Shown one piece after another: positions 46,831 through 58,623 of a stretch of DNA of 64,000 bases. Position 1 is the stretch's first letter, and each line of letters begins with the position of its first letter. The DNA is from Artemisia argyi (Eukaryota > Streptophyta > Magnoliopsida > Asterales > Asteraceae), in assembly GCA_030686995.1 (NCBI GenBank), contig CM060688.1, positions 201,228,718 to 201,292,717 on the forward strand, given 5' to 3'. Below the pieces are notes generated by a model that was not told the origin of the DNA, searched no databases, and saw nothing but the letters and a program-made list of their open reading frames with translations. The translations under genes were made by a program, and so were the position numbers.

Positions 46831-49800
46831 TGGTGAGTGCTTATTTACTCACCATTTTATGACCAAATACCAACCCAAAACGACTTATCTGAGCTAATAA
46901 TCGCCAAGAAAATATGTGTTTTTGTGATTGTGACATGCAGGTACGGATATATAAGAAATGGACGAAAAATCATCAGAAAACCGGAAAAACGAGCACGAGA
47001 TTAGAAGATGGTCAAATTGTCAAAGCCGGGAATCCGAGAATCAATTTTAGTCATCTACTTACTCAGACTTGTCAAGTTTAGTCCTTGGAATTAACTTCTG
47101 AAAAGTGGCAGATTTAACCCTTGAAGTTTGGAATGTTAGCCAAAATAGTCCTTGTAATTTTGTTGATTAAAAATCTGCCAAGTCCCAAGTATTAAGCCTG
47201 ATCCATTAATAATCTTAGCCCACCTTTAACCCTATACCCAAGCCCATATCCAAAACTGACCCGAGCCCATTTAACTTCGGTCAATAAAGTCAAAGGTTAA
47301 ATGAATAAACACTAAACCCAAACACCCCGCTCATATTTTCCCCAATTCAACCCCAGTTACCCAGTTTACTATTCAATGAATAGTAAACTATGAACCCTAA
47401 ATTACCGTACACTCAAATTCACCACAATTAAGGGCTTAAACGTCAAATCAAGTACTCTTCTAGAAGAATGGGTGATGTCAGAAGATGTCAGACTCAAACA
47501 AACACAGATGGGGACAAGTGGCAGGCTAGCATTGGTTGAGACGCGTCATTTGGGTTGATCCTAAGGCTATAGATTGATGGGCAATGATTGATTGAGATTG
47601 GAGGGCTCAGATTAGCTATAAAGAAACACAACTCACACGGATTGCCAACCTGGCAATCCGTGAGCTCCTCACCCTCACTCGCTATATATAGGTGTTATTT
47701 TTTAGTTTAATGGGTGTAATTTTTAGAGTAGAGAAATGCTGCTGAAATTTCTTTGTAATTAGTTTAGTTATTGTAAACTTTTAGATTTTAATAAAAAGCA
47801 CTTTAGTTCACTTTTATATTCTCAGCTTATTCCAATAATTTTTGTTGCTTATTCTGTTTCAATTCAGCTTAAATCTAGTTTATAATCACCTATTCTCAGC
47901 TTATTTCTTATTAGTTAACTGCATTATTTACAAAATTAGCTTAAACAACTTTACTTTTCAATTCAGTTAAAAATTTTTCAAATAAAGAAATAAAATAAAA
48001 AAAATATAAAAAAATAAAAAATAAAAAAAAAAAAATGTTTCAAGTTAGCTTTATGGTTTCTGATTAAGCTGCATCAGCTTAATAGTTGTATACACTAGCT
48101 TTTTAGCTTTTGTATATCAATTAGTTTTCATTCCACAAATTTCATAGATCAGATTTGAAGGTGATTGAATCCTGGTTGCTGAGGTGTATATTGATAGCTG
48201 ATACAGAAAGAGATGACATCAGCCTATCTTAGAGATAGGCTTCTGTGAACTCCCTCTTTTCTTGCTGAGGGAGAGGTTGTGGTAATTTCTGAATTGAATT
48301 ATTGAAATAGTAGTATCTGTTTTTGATCATTGTAGTGTAGTCATTATAGAGTTACTGTTTCATTAGTTGTTCTGAATTGGTGTTTAGCCTATAGAGTTGG
48401 TAGCTGTAGCTTGTAACTTGTTGATGATTAGTGATTTAGAATAAAATTTGATAGATTTTGGTGATCATTTGAATCAAATCTGTTTGTGATCTGAGCTGTC
48501 AATATTTCTCTGAGCTTCTGACTTAGAGAGGATCTGAATTGCTTAAGCCTAATTTGAATCTCTATCATTGCTTGGATCTGTTCAGTTGTTATTATAGGTA
48601 GAAGTTGATTGCTAATAGTGTTTAATTTTAGTGATTGAAAGCTGTTAGGTGCTATTGTTGTGAGGATTGTAGAATAATCAGTATAAGCAGGGGTGTTTGG
48701 ATTTAACATTGGCTGAGATGAATTGATTGTGTTTTACTGAATTGCTGATTTACATTGGAAGTTTTAGAGTATTAATAGTGATAGTAGTCATAAAATAGTA
48801 TATTCAAATTAAATAAGTCTATATCAGTCATTTTATATCATTAACAGGTGAGTTAGTTAAAGTTAATTAGTAGCATTTAACTGATATTTGATTAACAGTT
48901 TAAAGTAGATTAATCCTGAGTAGTTATAGCTTACTAATGCTAGTAATAATAGTAGATTAAAAATTGAATTAGGATTTAGACATAAGTAAGTAAGCTTAAG
49001 AAGGTAACTGTTGCATTATAGTTGGTTAAATTAGTTGCTTATCTCAGCTGTTTTCTCAGTTTCATTCACTAGTAATTGGCCATATTAGTACTTGATCTAG
49101 TGACTTTGTATTGTAATTGTTCTTTTTACCCTTTTGGCTGGATCAGTTGAGCTTATCTCAGCTGTTTTATGAGCTTGTGAAGTTAACTGTCTGAGACAGA
49201 GGTCTGCTGATAATCTTGAGGCCTGCTAAGTGTTTACATGTGATTGTACTTGCATTTTGTGATTGTTTTTCAGTATATCTGATTGGTTTAGTCATTAGAG
49301 TTGAATAATTGTTTCTGTGACTGCTTATACTTTATGTGCTTATTTTGTCCAATAGTTTGAGCTTGTTGCTTTAGATTATTGTGCATTATGTGAGAATCTG
49401 TGGAGCATTGTGCTATATTTTGGTCATAATTTTTCATAACTGAGCATTATACATCATTATTAGTTTGTGGTTGTAGTTTCAATAAGTTTTTATCACAAGT
49501 GCTTATAAATAAGCACTTGTGATAAGCTGTTTTTCTTAAATAAGCACTTTCACCATTCAAATTCATTTCAAATTTTTATTCTGAGTTTATTTTAATATTT
49601 TAGATTTTCTGGAATTTTTCCAGATTTTTCTGAATAGTTTTACTATTTTTAATAATTACTTTTGGTTATTTTCAATTTTTAAATCATTTTTAAATCCAAA
49701 AATCAATAAAAAAAATAGAAAAAGGTTCAGAAAAATACAAAAATAATTTTTAAATTTCTTTTATAATATTTTAGAATTTTTAGAATTTTATTTTCAATTT

Positions 49801-50261
49801 TCCACTTAATTTTTCCATTTTTCTTATTTTTAATTCATTTTTAATTCAATAAATACAAAATAAATTCTAGAAAATAAAAGAAAAGTCAAAAAAATATTTT
49901 TCTTTTTCCTAAAATTCTTTTTATTAGTTTTTAATTTTTAGAAAATATTTCCAAGTTCGTAGGGTCATTTTTCATATAACGTTACGTTTAAATTTTTACG
50001 TGTGCATTACCGTTTTCGCGTTTTTCAATTCGGTGCATAGTTAGCTTGTACTCTTTGCATGCTTAATTGTTGTTTGTTAATATTTGAATTCCTTGATTGC
50101 TATTTTCACTATATCACTCTTTCACAACTCACTTTCACTACACGATTCCCGATTCGATAATTCAAATATTCCATTTGAGCTTTCGTTGGGAAGAACGACC
50201 CGGGAATTACTTTAACCGGTTTTTCCTCGGAATATTATTATACTATAATTGACACGTATCA
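46831..50261 (+). repeat. Gypsy-2 3' LTR (3,431 bp)
   Basis: Direct repeat of 35019-38449 with about three substitutions. It ends CACGTATCA before the ACATC duplication. Confidence 0.95.
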
Positions 50262-50266
50262 ACATC

Positions 50267-50819
50267 ACATATGACAGCAGTGGAAAAGATTTTTAGATAC
50301 TTGAAGACTTATCCTAATCTAGGATTGTGGTATCCAAGGGAAACTCCTATGGAGTTGATTACCTACTTAGATAGTGACTATGCTGGTGCAAGCTTGGATA
50401 GAAGGTCAACCACAGGAGGATGTCAATTCCTTGGATGTAGATTGGTGTCATGGCAGTGCAAGAAACAGACAATGGTTGCTACTTCAACCACTGAAGCAGA
50501 ATATGTTGCAGCTGCTAGTTGTTGTGCTCAGATCCTTTGGCTTCAGAATCAACTCTTGGATTATGGGTACAATTTCATGAACACCATCATCTATATAGAC
50601 AATAGTAGTACAATTTGCATTATTAAGAATCCTGTGCAACACACTAAAACTAAACATATTGAAATTAGACATCACTTTATTAGAGATTGTTTTGAGAAAA
50701 AGCTCATTAATGTTGTCAAAATTCATACTGATGACAATTATGCTGATTTATTAACAAAAAGGCTTGATGTGGGTAGGTTTCAGTACTTGGTAACAGGTAT
50801 TGGAATGCTTAATCCATAA
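50267..50819 (+). pseudogene. Copia RNase H (C-terminal pol part)
   Basis: The pol frame resumes after Gypsy-2 with HMTAVEKIFRYLKTYPNLGL, then the RNase H core: D in TYLDSDYAG, E in STTEAEYVAAAS, D in IYIDNSSTICI, and HIEIRHHFIRD. It ends ADLLTKRLDVGRFQYL and TAA at 50817-50819. It joins the RT frame exactly when one ACATC and Gypsy-2 are removed. Confidence 0.88.
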
Positions 50820-51106
50820 ACTCTTGATGTCTAATACTTTTTAGTGTAGCAGGATAGCTTTTAATGTACTATTATTGTTTGTATATGTTTGTATGGTTTT
50901 CCACTAACACTTATGAAGGAGATACAAGCTCAGTGGAAACTATGCATCACACAGTGGAAAGATTTGCTCTCACAGTGGTAACAAGGAAATAGAGAAGATT
51001 ATTTATTTATCACTTAAAAAAAAGTTGCAGAGTACATTCTTTCACAAAGACAAGTTCAAAACACATGTAAACAACTCACAACCTAACAACCTAAGATCTT
51101 CAGACA

Positions 51107-51496
51107 CTACATAGGCTTCTTTCCTTTGCCCTTATCTGCATGCTTGCTCTTAGCTGGCTTGTTCCTCTTCTCATCAAAGGATAGCTGTTTTCTTGGACAA
51201 GCAAGCCCAAGCACTTGTGGTGGAGGTTTCAGATCTTTTGTAGGCTTTGATGACTCTGGCCACTTCATGTTGTTTATGGCAGTCTTCAAGGCAGTTGTAA
51301 GTGCTTTTGGTAGTTCCTCAGAAAGGTTGAAGGTTGGATCATCTTTCTCTGAATCATCATCAACAGATGGAGCTGATGCAGTTCTTGGTGGAAAGTATCC
51401 ACTCCATCCAGTAGAATGCTCTTCAGAATCTGAAACATAGCTGATCTCTTCATCAGAAGAGCTGTCAGAGGAGATGTACACGATTGGGAAACTCAT
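51107..51496 (-). CDS. Antisense ORF in copia 3' region (129 aa, unknown function)
   Basis: On the strand opposite to gag-pol, ATG 51496 opens 129 codons ending TAG at 51107. The protein starts MSFPIVYISSDSSSDEEISY: a Ser/Asp/Glu-rich acidic N-terminal half, a short helical middle (LPKALTTALKTAINNMKW) and a Lys-rich tail (KSKHADKGKGKKPM). There is no signal peptide, membrane segment or known domain. A TATA-like AAATAAATAG lies 65-75 nt upstream (51570-51561 on the minus strand), with an AACCCTAA motif in between. The frame is free of stops although the sense-strand genes are broken. It may be an element-encoded regulator or a captured host fragment. I do not recognise the family. Confidence 0.5.
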   Translation of the reverse strand: MSFPIVYISSDSSSDEEISYVSDSEEHSTGWSGYFPPRTASAPSVDDDSEKDDPTFNLSEELPKALTTALKTAINNMKWPESSKPTKDLKPPPQVLGLACPRKQLSFDEKRNKPAKSKHADKGKGKKPM

Positions 51497-51560
51497 ATTT
51501 AAGATTAGGGTTTGTTAATGTGATGGTTTCGTTGCTGCTGATTGATGTGTTTTGAGACCC

Positions 51561-51570
51561 CTATTTATTT
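51561..51570 (-). promoter_or_regulatory. TATA-like box of the antisense ORF
   Basis: AAATAAATAG on the minus strand, 65-75 nt before the antisense ATG. The spacing is like that of the RBR genes. It is suggestive only. Confidence 0.35.
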
Positions 51571-51797
51571 GCAAAGTCAAGGCTTATGGATAATTAATGA
51601 AGTATCTTTACTTCTATCCGTTTTGGTAGTTTGAAGAAGTAATTATGGAAGATATCAAGTTGACTTTGGAGCAATAAATGTATAAATAGTAACTTGGTTA
51701 ACAGTTACTTGGGTTAACTAATATTGGTTAAGTTTGGATGTTTAATTTGAATGGAGTTATAAGATGTGTAACTTAAGACACATAACAAATGGTTATT

Positions 51798-52018
51798 GAT
51801 TCACCATGTCTAATCCACATAAGAATCAATTAGTCCTGAGCAAACGGCTACAGGTAAAGACACATCAAATCCGTTCATGGTTGATAGTTTACCAAAAACT
51901 AGGTTATCAACTCACCATACATCCTTGTGATCAAGAGTTGGCTAGTCCATAGCAAACGGCTCATGGTAAAGACATATCAAATCCATTGATAGCTGATAGT
52001 TTGCTAAAAACTATGATC
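51798..52018 (+). repeat. Two imperfect 112-bp tandem units
   Basis: Both units contain CAAACGGCT (51841, 51953), GGTAAAGACA and a TTGATAGTTT..AAAAACTA end. Period 112 bp, many substitutions. Non-coding. Confidence 0.7.
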
Positions 52019-52310
52019 AAAGCAGAAAATTTTACATGTTTTACTTATCACTGCTCTTTGAAAATTCTATTGATTTTTACCACTGCAGGTTCACAGTTAC
52101 CACTGCCAGTGTAAACTTTTTCTTTAATATGTGTAGATGCAGGACATGACAATATCATTCATAGCTCTATCATGGCAACACTTCATGTGTCTGATTCTCA
52201 AGGATTGGATACAGGTTGTGAAATCCCTAGCCAAATTCAAACATATGGGTGGTTCAGTAGTACTATCTAGTTTCACTAGGTAAGAAATTGAATCTTTGTC
52301 TAATGATGTA

Positions 52311-52396
52311 CCTCTCTCAGAAGGTCATACATCTGGAAGTGCTGAAGGCAGTATGTTACAAAAGGAATTGATGGAACTGTGTACCAAATTCTCATA
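52311..52396 (+). pseudogene. Decayed env-like/coiled-coil remnant of the copia element
   Basis: The sense frame reads PLSEGHTSGSAEGSMLQKEL and MELCTKFS, then TAA. This resembles, from memory, the C-terminal ORF of SIRE-like copia elements in Asteraceae. A further short frame near 52510-52635 (MSKLRVYADNEKVRALIQ) may be its tail. Stops and frame changes break it. Confidence 0.45.
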
Positions 52397-52723
52397 ACAG
52401 GTGGATATTAATTGATGGAAGTTCTTCTGAATTTTATCTGATTGTGCTGATTTTGGTGGAGATTCTCCCAAACAGGGGAGGATAAGAAAAATGATGATCA
52501 GATTCAGGGGAGGTTTGCTCTCAGCATGTCAAAGTTAAGAGTTTATGCAGATAATGAGAAGGTTAGAGCTTTGATTCAGAAGATTCAAGATCAATATGCA
52601 AGAGCTGATAAAGGGTTGAGAAAAACAAGATAAGTGTTTGGAAGAATTCCCATATCCTCAGGTTTATTGTATACTTGAAGAAACTTGTTGATTTACAAAT
52701 AAATCATAAGTTTAGGGGAGGAT

Positions 52724-53215
52724 TGTTGGGAATTATTCTATCAGTTACCACGGCTAGTGAAGATATTACAACTGCAGAAGATTGTAATTGCAGTGGAAAC
52801 TCATTACCACTGCAAGAACAAATATTACCACTGCTCACTTGTTAACTGTTAGAGAAACGCGCATAGATAAACATAGAAAAGATTTTGTGTATATCTTATT
52901 CTATTAGTATTATACTTATCTTGTACAAGAGGACTCCTTGTTGTATAAAAGGAGATCCTAGATCATAGTTAGAAAATATCTTTCTAATACGTTTTCTTAG
53001 AGCTTCAAGGTGTAACCCTAGTGATATCTTAGATCACTCGTATTATTATCATTAATAATATTGGAGCTATTTGTTTTGTTATATACATTGTTCATACATA
53101 CAATTGTTTCATTTATAATCAATCTTCTAAGTATCATTAAGTAGATTCCGCATACTTAGTGGTATCACTCAAAGTATCATTATTAACACAAGTTCAAGGT
53201 GTTCACGATCCAACA
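52724..53215 (+). repeat. Copia 3' LTR (492 bp)
   Basis: Matches 18030-18521 with about seven substitutions. It is followed by TATAC (53216-53220), the right target duplication. Confidence 0.95.
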
Positions 53216-53383
53216 TATACTTTTAAGATGGTTTGTATATTATCACCGATCAATATTTTGGGTTAATTCGCTTTTCTGATATTAAACGGGTAGCTTTTTG
53301 ATTACTTCGAGTATTGGCAAAAGCTAACTAGGACCCTACTACTTCATCCTCATAAGTGGTGCCAAAAAAGTCTAAAAGAAGTG
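53216..53383. other. Host sequence resuming after copia, then 43 bp of unknown origin
   Basis: Bases 53221-53340 match 2813-2930 and 14569-14685 (TTTTAGATGGTTTGTATATT-like start, AGCTAACTAGGACCCTACTA end), so they are the upstream flank of RBR-3. The 43 bp to 53383 match nothing else I see. GTG (53381-53383) directly precedes the CACTA end. Confidence 0.65.
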
Positions 53384-53399
53384 CACTAGTAAAAAGACA

Positions 53400-53925
53400 A
53401 CCTCCTGCGTCGACTTTTTTTTAACCGTGCCGACGTCATGAAGTCGGCAACATACCTTCTCGACGTCATATCGTCGGCAACAACTAGTCGACAGAGCCGC
53501 GTCGGCAACGTCCCAACCGACGAATAACGCCGACGACAGTGCGGGACCCACATGATTTTTGGTCAAACGAATGGGGGTGTCCGACATTTTGTTACCGACG
53601 TCAGGTCGTCGGTAATGTAATAATTATTTAACGCATTAATTAGATTAACTTAATTTAGTCAACGAAAGTCAAATTTTTGTAAATGGTGCCGACGACATAT
53701 AGTCAGTACCGTTTGAAATTAGTCACCACGTGCGTTATTATGCCGACGACTTGTAGTCGGCACGGTTTGAAAATAGTTAATATGTGTGTTATATTGCCGA
53801 CGTCATATAGTCGGTACCATTTGAAATTAGTCACCATTTGCGTTATTATGCCGATGCCCTGTAGTTGGCACCGTTTGAAAATAGTTAATATTTGTATTAT
53901 ATTGCCGATGACATGTAGTCGGCAA
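53400..53925. repeat. CACTA subterminal repeat array
   Basis: About nine short inverted pairs of the form GCCGAC..GTCGGC, for example TGCCGACGACTTGTAGTCGG near 53742, with variants. From 53690 they sit in a longer alternating repeat with GTTTGAAAATAGTTAATAT and GTTTGAAATTAGTCACCA spacers. Such arrays bind the TnpA-type protein in En/Spm. Confidence 0.7.
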
Positions 53926-56900
53926 GAAGTTATACTGCAGCTGCACAGCAGCCTGCGCAGCTGCCCTGCCCAGATTTTTGCCGCAAAATTGTGCAGCAAA
54001 AATCTACCAATTCCAGTTTCATGTCCTGCTCTCATAACAACACATTCCAACACAAAACAATGGCTAAAACGACTATAAAGTTTATAACGGCTAAAACGGT
54101 TATATATAACCACTAAACAATTAATAAACTTTACAAAACGGCCATAAACTTTATAACACCCTCAAAATACATCATAAAGTTTACAAAACGGGTGTTATAA
54201 TCGCTAAACGTAGCTACTATATCTACAAATGTTGCAATATCCTAAGTGTTCAAAGATAATAAGATTGGGGTCGTCCGGACATAGTTCCAAAGACAAAACA
54301 ACACAAAATAATACCTCTACAGCCCATCGTCATCATACAGCCCCTCGTCGTCATCCTGATCATCATCAAAACTCCCGCTGCGAGAGCCACTCCCGCTGCC
54401 AGATCCACTCTCACTGCCAAAGCCACTCTCGCCGCCTGAGCCCTTCACGGGAGCGCCTGCGCCGCCTCCAGCTGCATGACGAGAACCACTCTGGCTAATA
54501 AACGCCTCCCATGTTGGGTTTGTCGAGACAAAACGTGTCAACAACTCAAGCTGCTTCTCGGTTTTCTTGGTTTTCTTTCTTTATTTCTCCTTCTCTTTCT
54601 TAGCTTCATCCACTATCGTTTTAAATTCATCAATCTTCTCCTGAGCTTCAGCAAGCTTCCTGTCAAGCTCGGACGTACCTATAAACGAAATAATCAAAAT
54701 TTAAAAACGGTCATTTCAATACATAAGATTATCCAACTTTAAATACCTATAAACGAAATAATCAAAATTTAAAAACGGTCATTTCAATACATAAGATTAT
54801 CCAACTTTAAATACCTGGTGGAGCTGGAGGCGGCAAGTCTACCCGTGGCCTCTTCAAGAAGGGTACCACCTTGCCGACGTCGGGTATATGGCCACGCTGC
54901 TTGCCCCCGATTACCCGAGCAAATATCTCCTCCTCCGTGAGGCACGGCTCGTCTGCCGGCATATCGGATCTAGGCTCCCGTAGTCGGACCATCTCTTCCT
55001 GTGTAGTTGAAAAAAAATGAGAAAATTAATATATTAGTCGGGTTAATTACTAGATTATGTTTCAATAAATCACTAAGTGCGTGTTTGGAAAAAAATAAAT
55101 AAATAAATAAATAACGATACTTACAAACCAAGCACGAGCCTCGTCCTGCAACCAAACACCATTCTTGAAGTGGGTGTCAAGATAGGTATCGAACATGGAC
55201 GGATACCGGTGGTCCTCACTGTTCTCGAACTGTATAAATATATACACATGCATATAGGATGAAACAAATTAAAATAACTAATCAAACACCATATATATTT
55301 TATTTAGTATAAACAAGAATGGTGCCAGCCGCCGCGTTGCGGGCGGCCTGTGTTTTTTCCCCAACCAATTAGTACATGATATCAAGTAGTGATACACTCA
55401 CTGTTTATATACTTGCATCATATTGAAGAGGTTACGACTCAGAAAAGCTCAACCCCACCGACATTTCTAATCACTTTTGGTGCAAAGAATGGAGGAGCAA
55501 TGATACAATCACCTTCTTCCACTTTTGTGTCCCAAATGAGTCTGTCCTGTACTACCCACAAACAACAAAATTAAGTCAAAGATTTAAACTTTATTCACCA
55601 AAACAACTTGTGTAACCATTCCTAAACCTACAACATAACAAAGGTAATTAAACAAAACACATCAAACATAAGTATAAGGCCACTAAATAAGCTTAGCCAA
55701 ACATGGCCTGCATATTAGTGCTTATAAATTAGTTGACAGCCCTTTCCCCATGTTTCCTTTATTTAAATCATCACTCAAACCAACACAATGTTTAGTAAAT
55801 AAAACTTTGTTTTTCTATTGCAGTAAAAGTGTTGATAATTAGCTTTATACTAAAGTCATGATACAACTTTCAACCACCCTACGTTAACACTTAAACCGTT
55901 GATGGGACCAAGAGCAGTTATTTCACTACTTTTAGATGATGTTTGAGATTACTTATTACGACTACATGTTAGTGAAATTTTATGATCATAGTACCATATG
56001 TTGTAAGCCGTGAAATAATTCTATAAACCATTAACTAACGGTAGAGGAAATCAATAAGACGGTCTCAACAGATAATGAATAAACATTTGAAAAAAAGGTT
56101 CCCAAACAACACGGCAGAAAATAGCGTGGTATTAAACACCCTACAGTAAATTATATAAACACTCATTAGGCGATTGAAACGGCGTTGTTTTAATTGTGGG
56201 CTGTTTTTTTAAATGCAAATACATATGCGATACCAAACATCCGCCATGGCTTATATAAACAGTAATAAAGTTTGGCATGACATATCTTTTTACTATTAGT
56301 CAACTATGTTTTGGTTCAGTTGTATAGGAACTCTCCGTGCCCAAACTTTTAATCTTGAAAGTGATTCCTAATTGCGCCATTGATATTCGTTCAGATGTTC
56401 TGGATGAATTCTTTCTTAATCAAGAGAAATATGTACACATTTTTGTATAGAAAAGATACTTATGATGTCATGTTTGTCTTCATTAGAGTGAGATGCAAGA
56501 AATTTTGGTCTTTTTTTGCTAGCACGTGACAACGAATGCAGCACATTTAAGAAAGTTCCAATTATATTTTGTATCTGAATTTTCGGGAAAAGTTCGCAAG
56601 AAACTTTTACCAGGCATAAAAGGCAACAACCATAATGTTGGCGGCAACAGTTAATGATTAGAGAGCTATTAATAACATGACTAACCTTGAGGCGTATGGT
56701 GTCTGCAGTCGGCGGTTTCTTGTGAATGACAGTGCTTGTACCTAGATTATTGTTTGTATGTACAACAGCAATAGTTTAGAATTAGACAGAACAATTTTAA
56801 CTATTAAGTATAGTTAGAACAATTTTAAGTATCAAGTATAAGTTAGATGCAGTAACTGTAAACAATTATACTTACTTTGAAAAATTCGATGGCTATGTTC

Positions 56901-57889
56901 ATTTCTATCACAACGGGATGCAGGAAAGTTTACATACTTTTTTGGAGGACCCGCAGCAAGAAACTCGATAGATCTTATATAAAAGAATAGTGCAATGAAA
57001 AGACGATATTATAACCTCTAATCTGCACTCGCACAAATAAAAGAATAGTGTAATGAGAATACGATCTTATAACCTCTAACCTGCAGAGTTCAACGATGGA
57101 AAACAGATTCTTATACACACAATAAGCTGAAATCACCACATAATCTACTAAGGATATGGCCTGGCCAGCGGAAACCAATGAGCTCTTGAATGTCTGCAAT
57201 TTTTACAACGTCCGAACAGTTAATTGATAAACTTAATCATCACAATTGAACATTTCGTAGACATTTTCTTACTGTGTCAGTAGTGTGTGTGTCTAAAGCG
57301 GCACCAACAGTCAATTCTGAAACTACTTTGCCTGCAAATAACAGATTTAAAGTACAGTTAGCGAGTCTTTTTGCATGCTAGTTGCAGGTAGAGTCATTCC
57401 AACTAAAGGACGAAACGGAAAAGCAAAACAAAATATCCTTACTTGAGTGGACGTTGGTTGCAACAGGAGGTCGTCCAAAATCACAGCTTGTTGAGGCCCG
57501 TTTTGTTTTTTTAATAAGTAATAACTAATAAACGCACAAGAAACCCTGGTGAATAGTGATAACATCAGTTCCATCAATCATAACCTACAAACCAAATTCC
57601 TTAGATGCGACGATCTTCCGCGCTTTGGACCACGAAAATCATTCTTTTTTTAATTCATACCTAGCAGTGGTCCTATATAGTTAACCAAAAATTCAGGATA
57701 AAAAAGTGGAAAGAACAGGGAAGAGTCAATGGCAGTCAATAAATGTAGCCGCAACACCATTATGTGAGTCAACTAATAAGCACTGTCAACCTAGTGTACG
57801 CACTTACTAAACGGATTAACTGAACCAACGCACCTAACCAAAAGTGAACCGACTCACTAAACCCACCACCCTGAATACGCTCCCTGACC

Positions 57890-58405
57890 ACACTCCCTGA
57901 ATACGCTTCCTGACCACACTCCTTGAAACCAATAACTAAACTAACCCACTCAACAAACCCATTGAAAGCAACCAAGACAATAGTGAAAGGGTCAAAAATT
58001 ACCTAATTGCGTGGTACTGAATCACTGAAATCATGCTTTTAGACGACCATGGCGTGCTACGAATGACGTTGTGGCACTATTAGCATTTCAACGTTTTTTG
58101 GAGTACTCCAGTAACGACCCGTTAATGAACGTTGCTATTGCTTTATATACCCTGAATACGCTCCCTGACCACACTCCCTGAAACCAATAACTAAACTAAC
58201 CCACTCAACAAACCCATTGAAAGCAACCAAGACAATAGTGAGAGGGTAAAAAATTACCTAATTGCGTGGTACTGAATCACTGAAATCATGCTTTTAGACG
58301 ACCATGGCGTGCTACGAATGATGTTGTGACACTATTAGCATTTCAACGTTTTTTGGAGTACTCCAGTAACGGCCCATTAATGAACGTTGCTATTGCTTTA
58401 TATAC
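57890..58405. repeat. Tandem duplication, period about 254 bp
   Basis: Two near-identical units, each with CCCTGAATACGCTCCCTGAC, a middle ATTACCTAATTGCGTGGTAC and an end TTGCTATTGCTTTATATA. The first unit has an extra short internal duplication of about 23 bp. Non-coding. Confidence 0.8.
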
Positions 58406-58623
58406 ATTGGTCTAAGTGAGTCCATGATCGAGCTAAAAGAGCATTGTTTCCTTTCTCCAATTTGTCGCCAGTTAGGTAAAATAGAAGCCGGTTCGACCTA
58501 AAATGTTGGTGGACCTGTAGCATAAAATAGCTTAATAATATTTAAAATGTGTACAGATATTATCAGCATAAGCAACTTGGCATAAGACCTTTGGTGGCTA
58601 ACTGTTTGGTCACGCCATAATTT

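Larger units (their letters stand above)
35019..50261 (+). mobile_element. Gypsy-2: intact Athila-like Ty3/gypsy retrotransposon
   Basis: Two 3,431-bp LTRs (TGGTGAGTGC..CACGTATCA) are flanked by ACATC at 35014-35018 and 50262-50266. It has a strong tRNA-Asp primer site, one uninterrupted gag-pol frame of 1,908 codons, a hairpin/polypurine module and a purine tract before the 3' LTR. Only about three substitutions plus A-run changes separate the LTRs by eye (about 0.1%), the lowest in the window. It has everything needed for autonomous movement that can be judged from sequence. Confidence 0.95.
50820..52723 (+). other. Copia 3' region between pol and 3' LTR
   Basis: About 1.9 kb. It contains three CAGTGGWAA(C/G) copies at exact 21-nt steps (50931, 50952, 50973), an antisense ORF (51107-51496), a two-unit 112-bp repeat (51798-52018), a decayed sense coding remnant (52311-52396 and about 52510-52635) and a purine tract AGGGGAGGA at 52714-52722 before the LTR. 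Confidence 0.6.
18030..53215 (+). mobile_element. Ty1/copia LTR retrotransposon carrying two nested gypsy elements
   Basis: Two 492-bp LTRs (TGTTGGG..CCAACA) flanked by TATAC, a tRNA-iMet primer site, gag, protease, integrase, RT and RNase H in copia order, a 1.9-kb 3' region and a purine tract before the 3' LTR. Removing Gypsy-1 (21459-32282 plus one CAAAG) and Gypsy-2 (35019-50261 plus one ACATC) restores collinearity, leaving an element of about 9.1 kb. The LTRs differ at about 7 sites by eye (1.4%). Coding frames carry nonsense codons, so it is not autonomous now. A SIRE-like affiliation is suggested by the 3' remnant but is uncertain. Confidence 0.93.

Noticed and set aside
53683..54113. 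Sense and antisense frames across the CACTA subterminal array
   Set aside because: They follow the repeat structure, and a non-coding TnpA-binding array explains them better.
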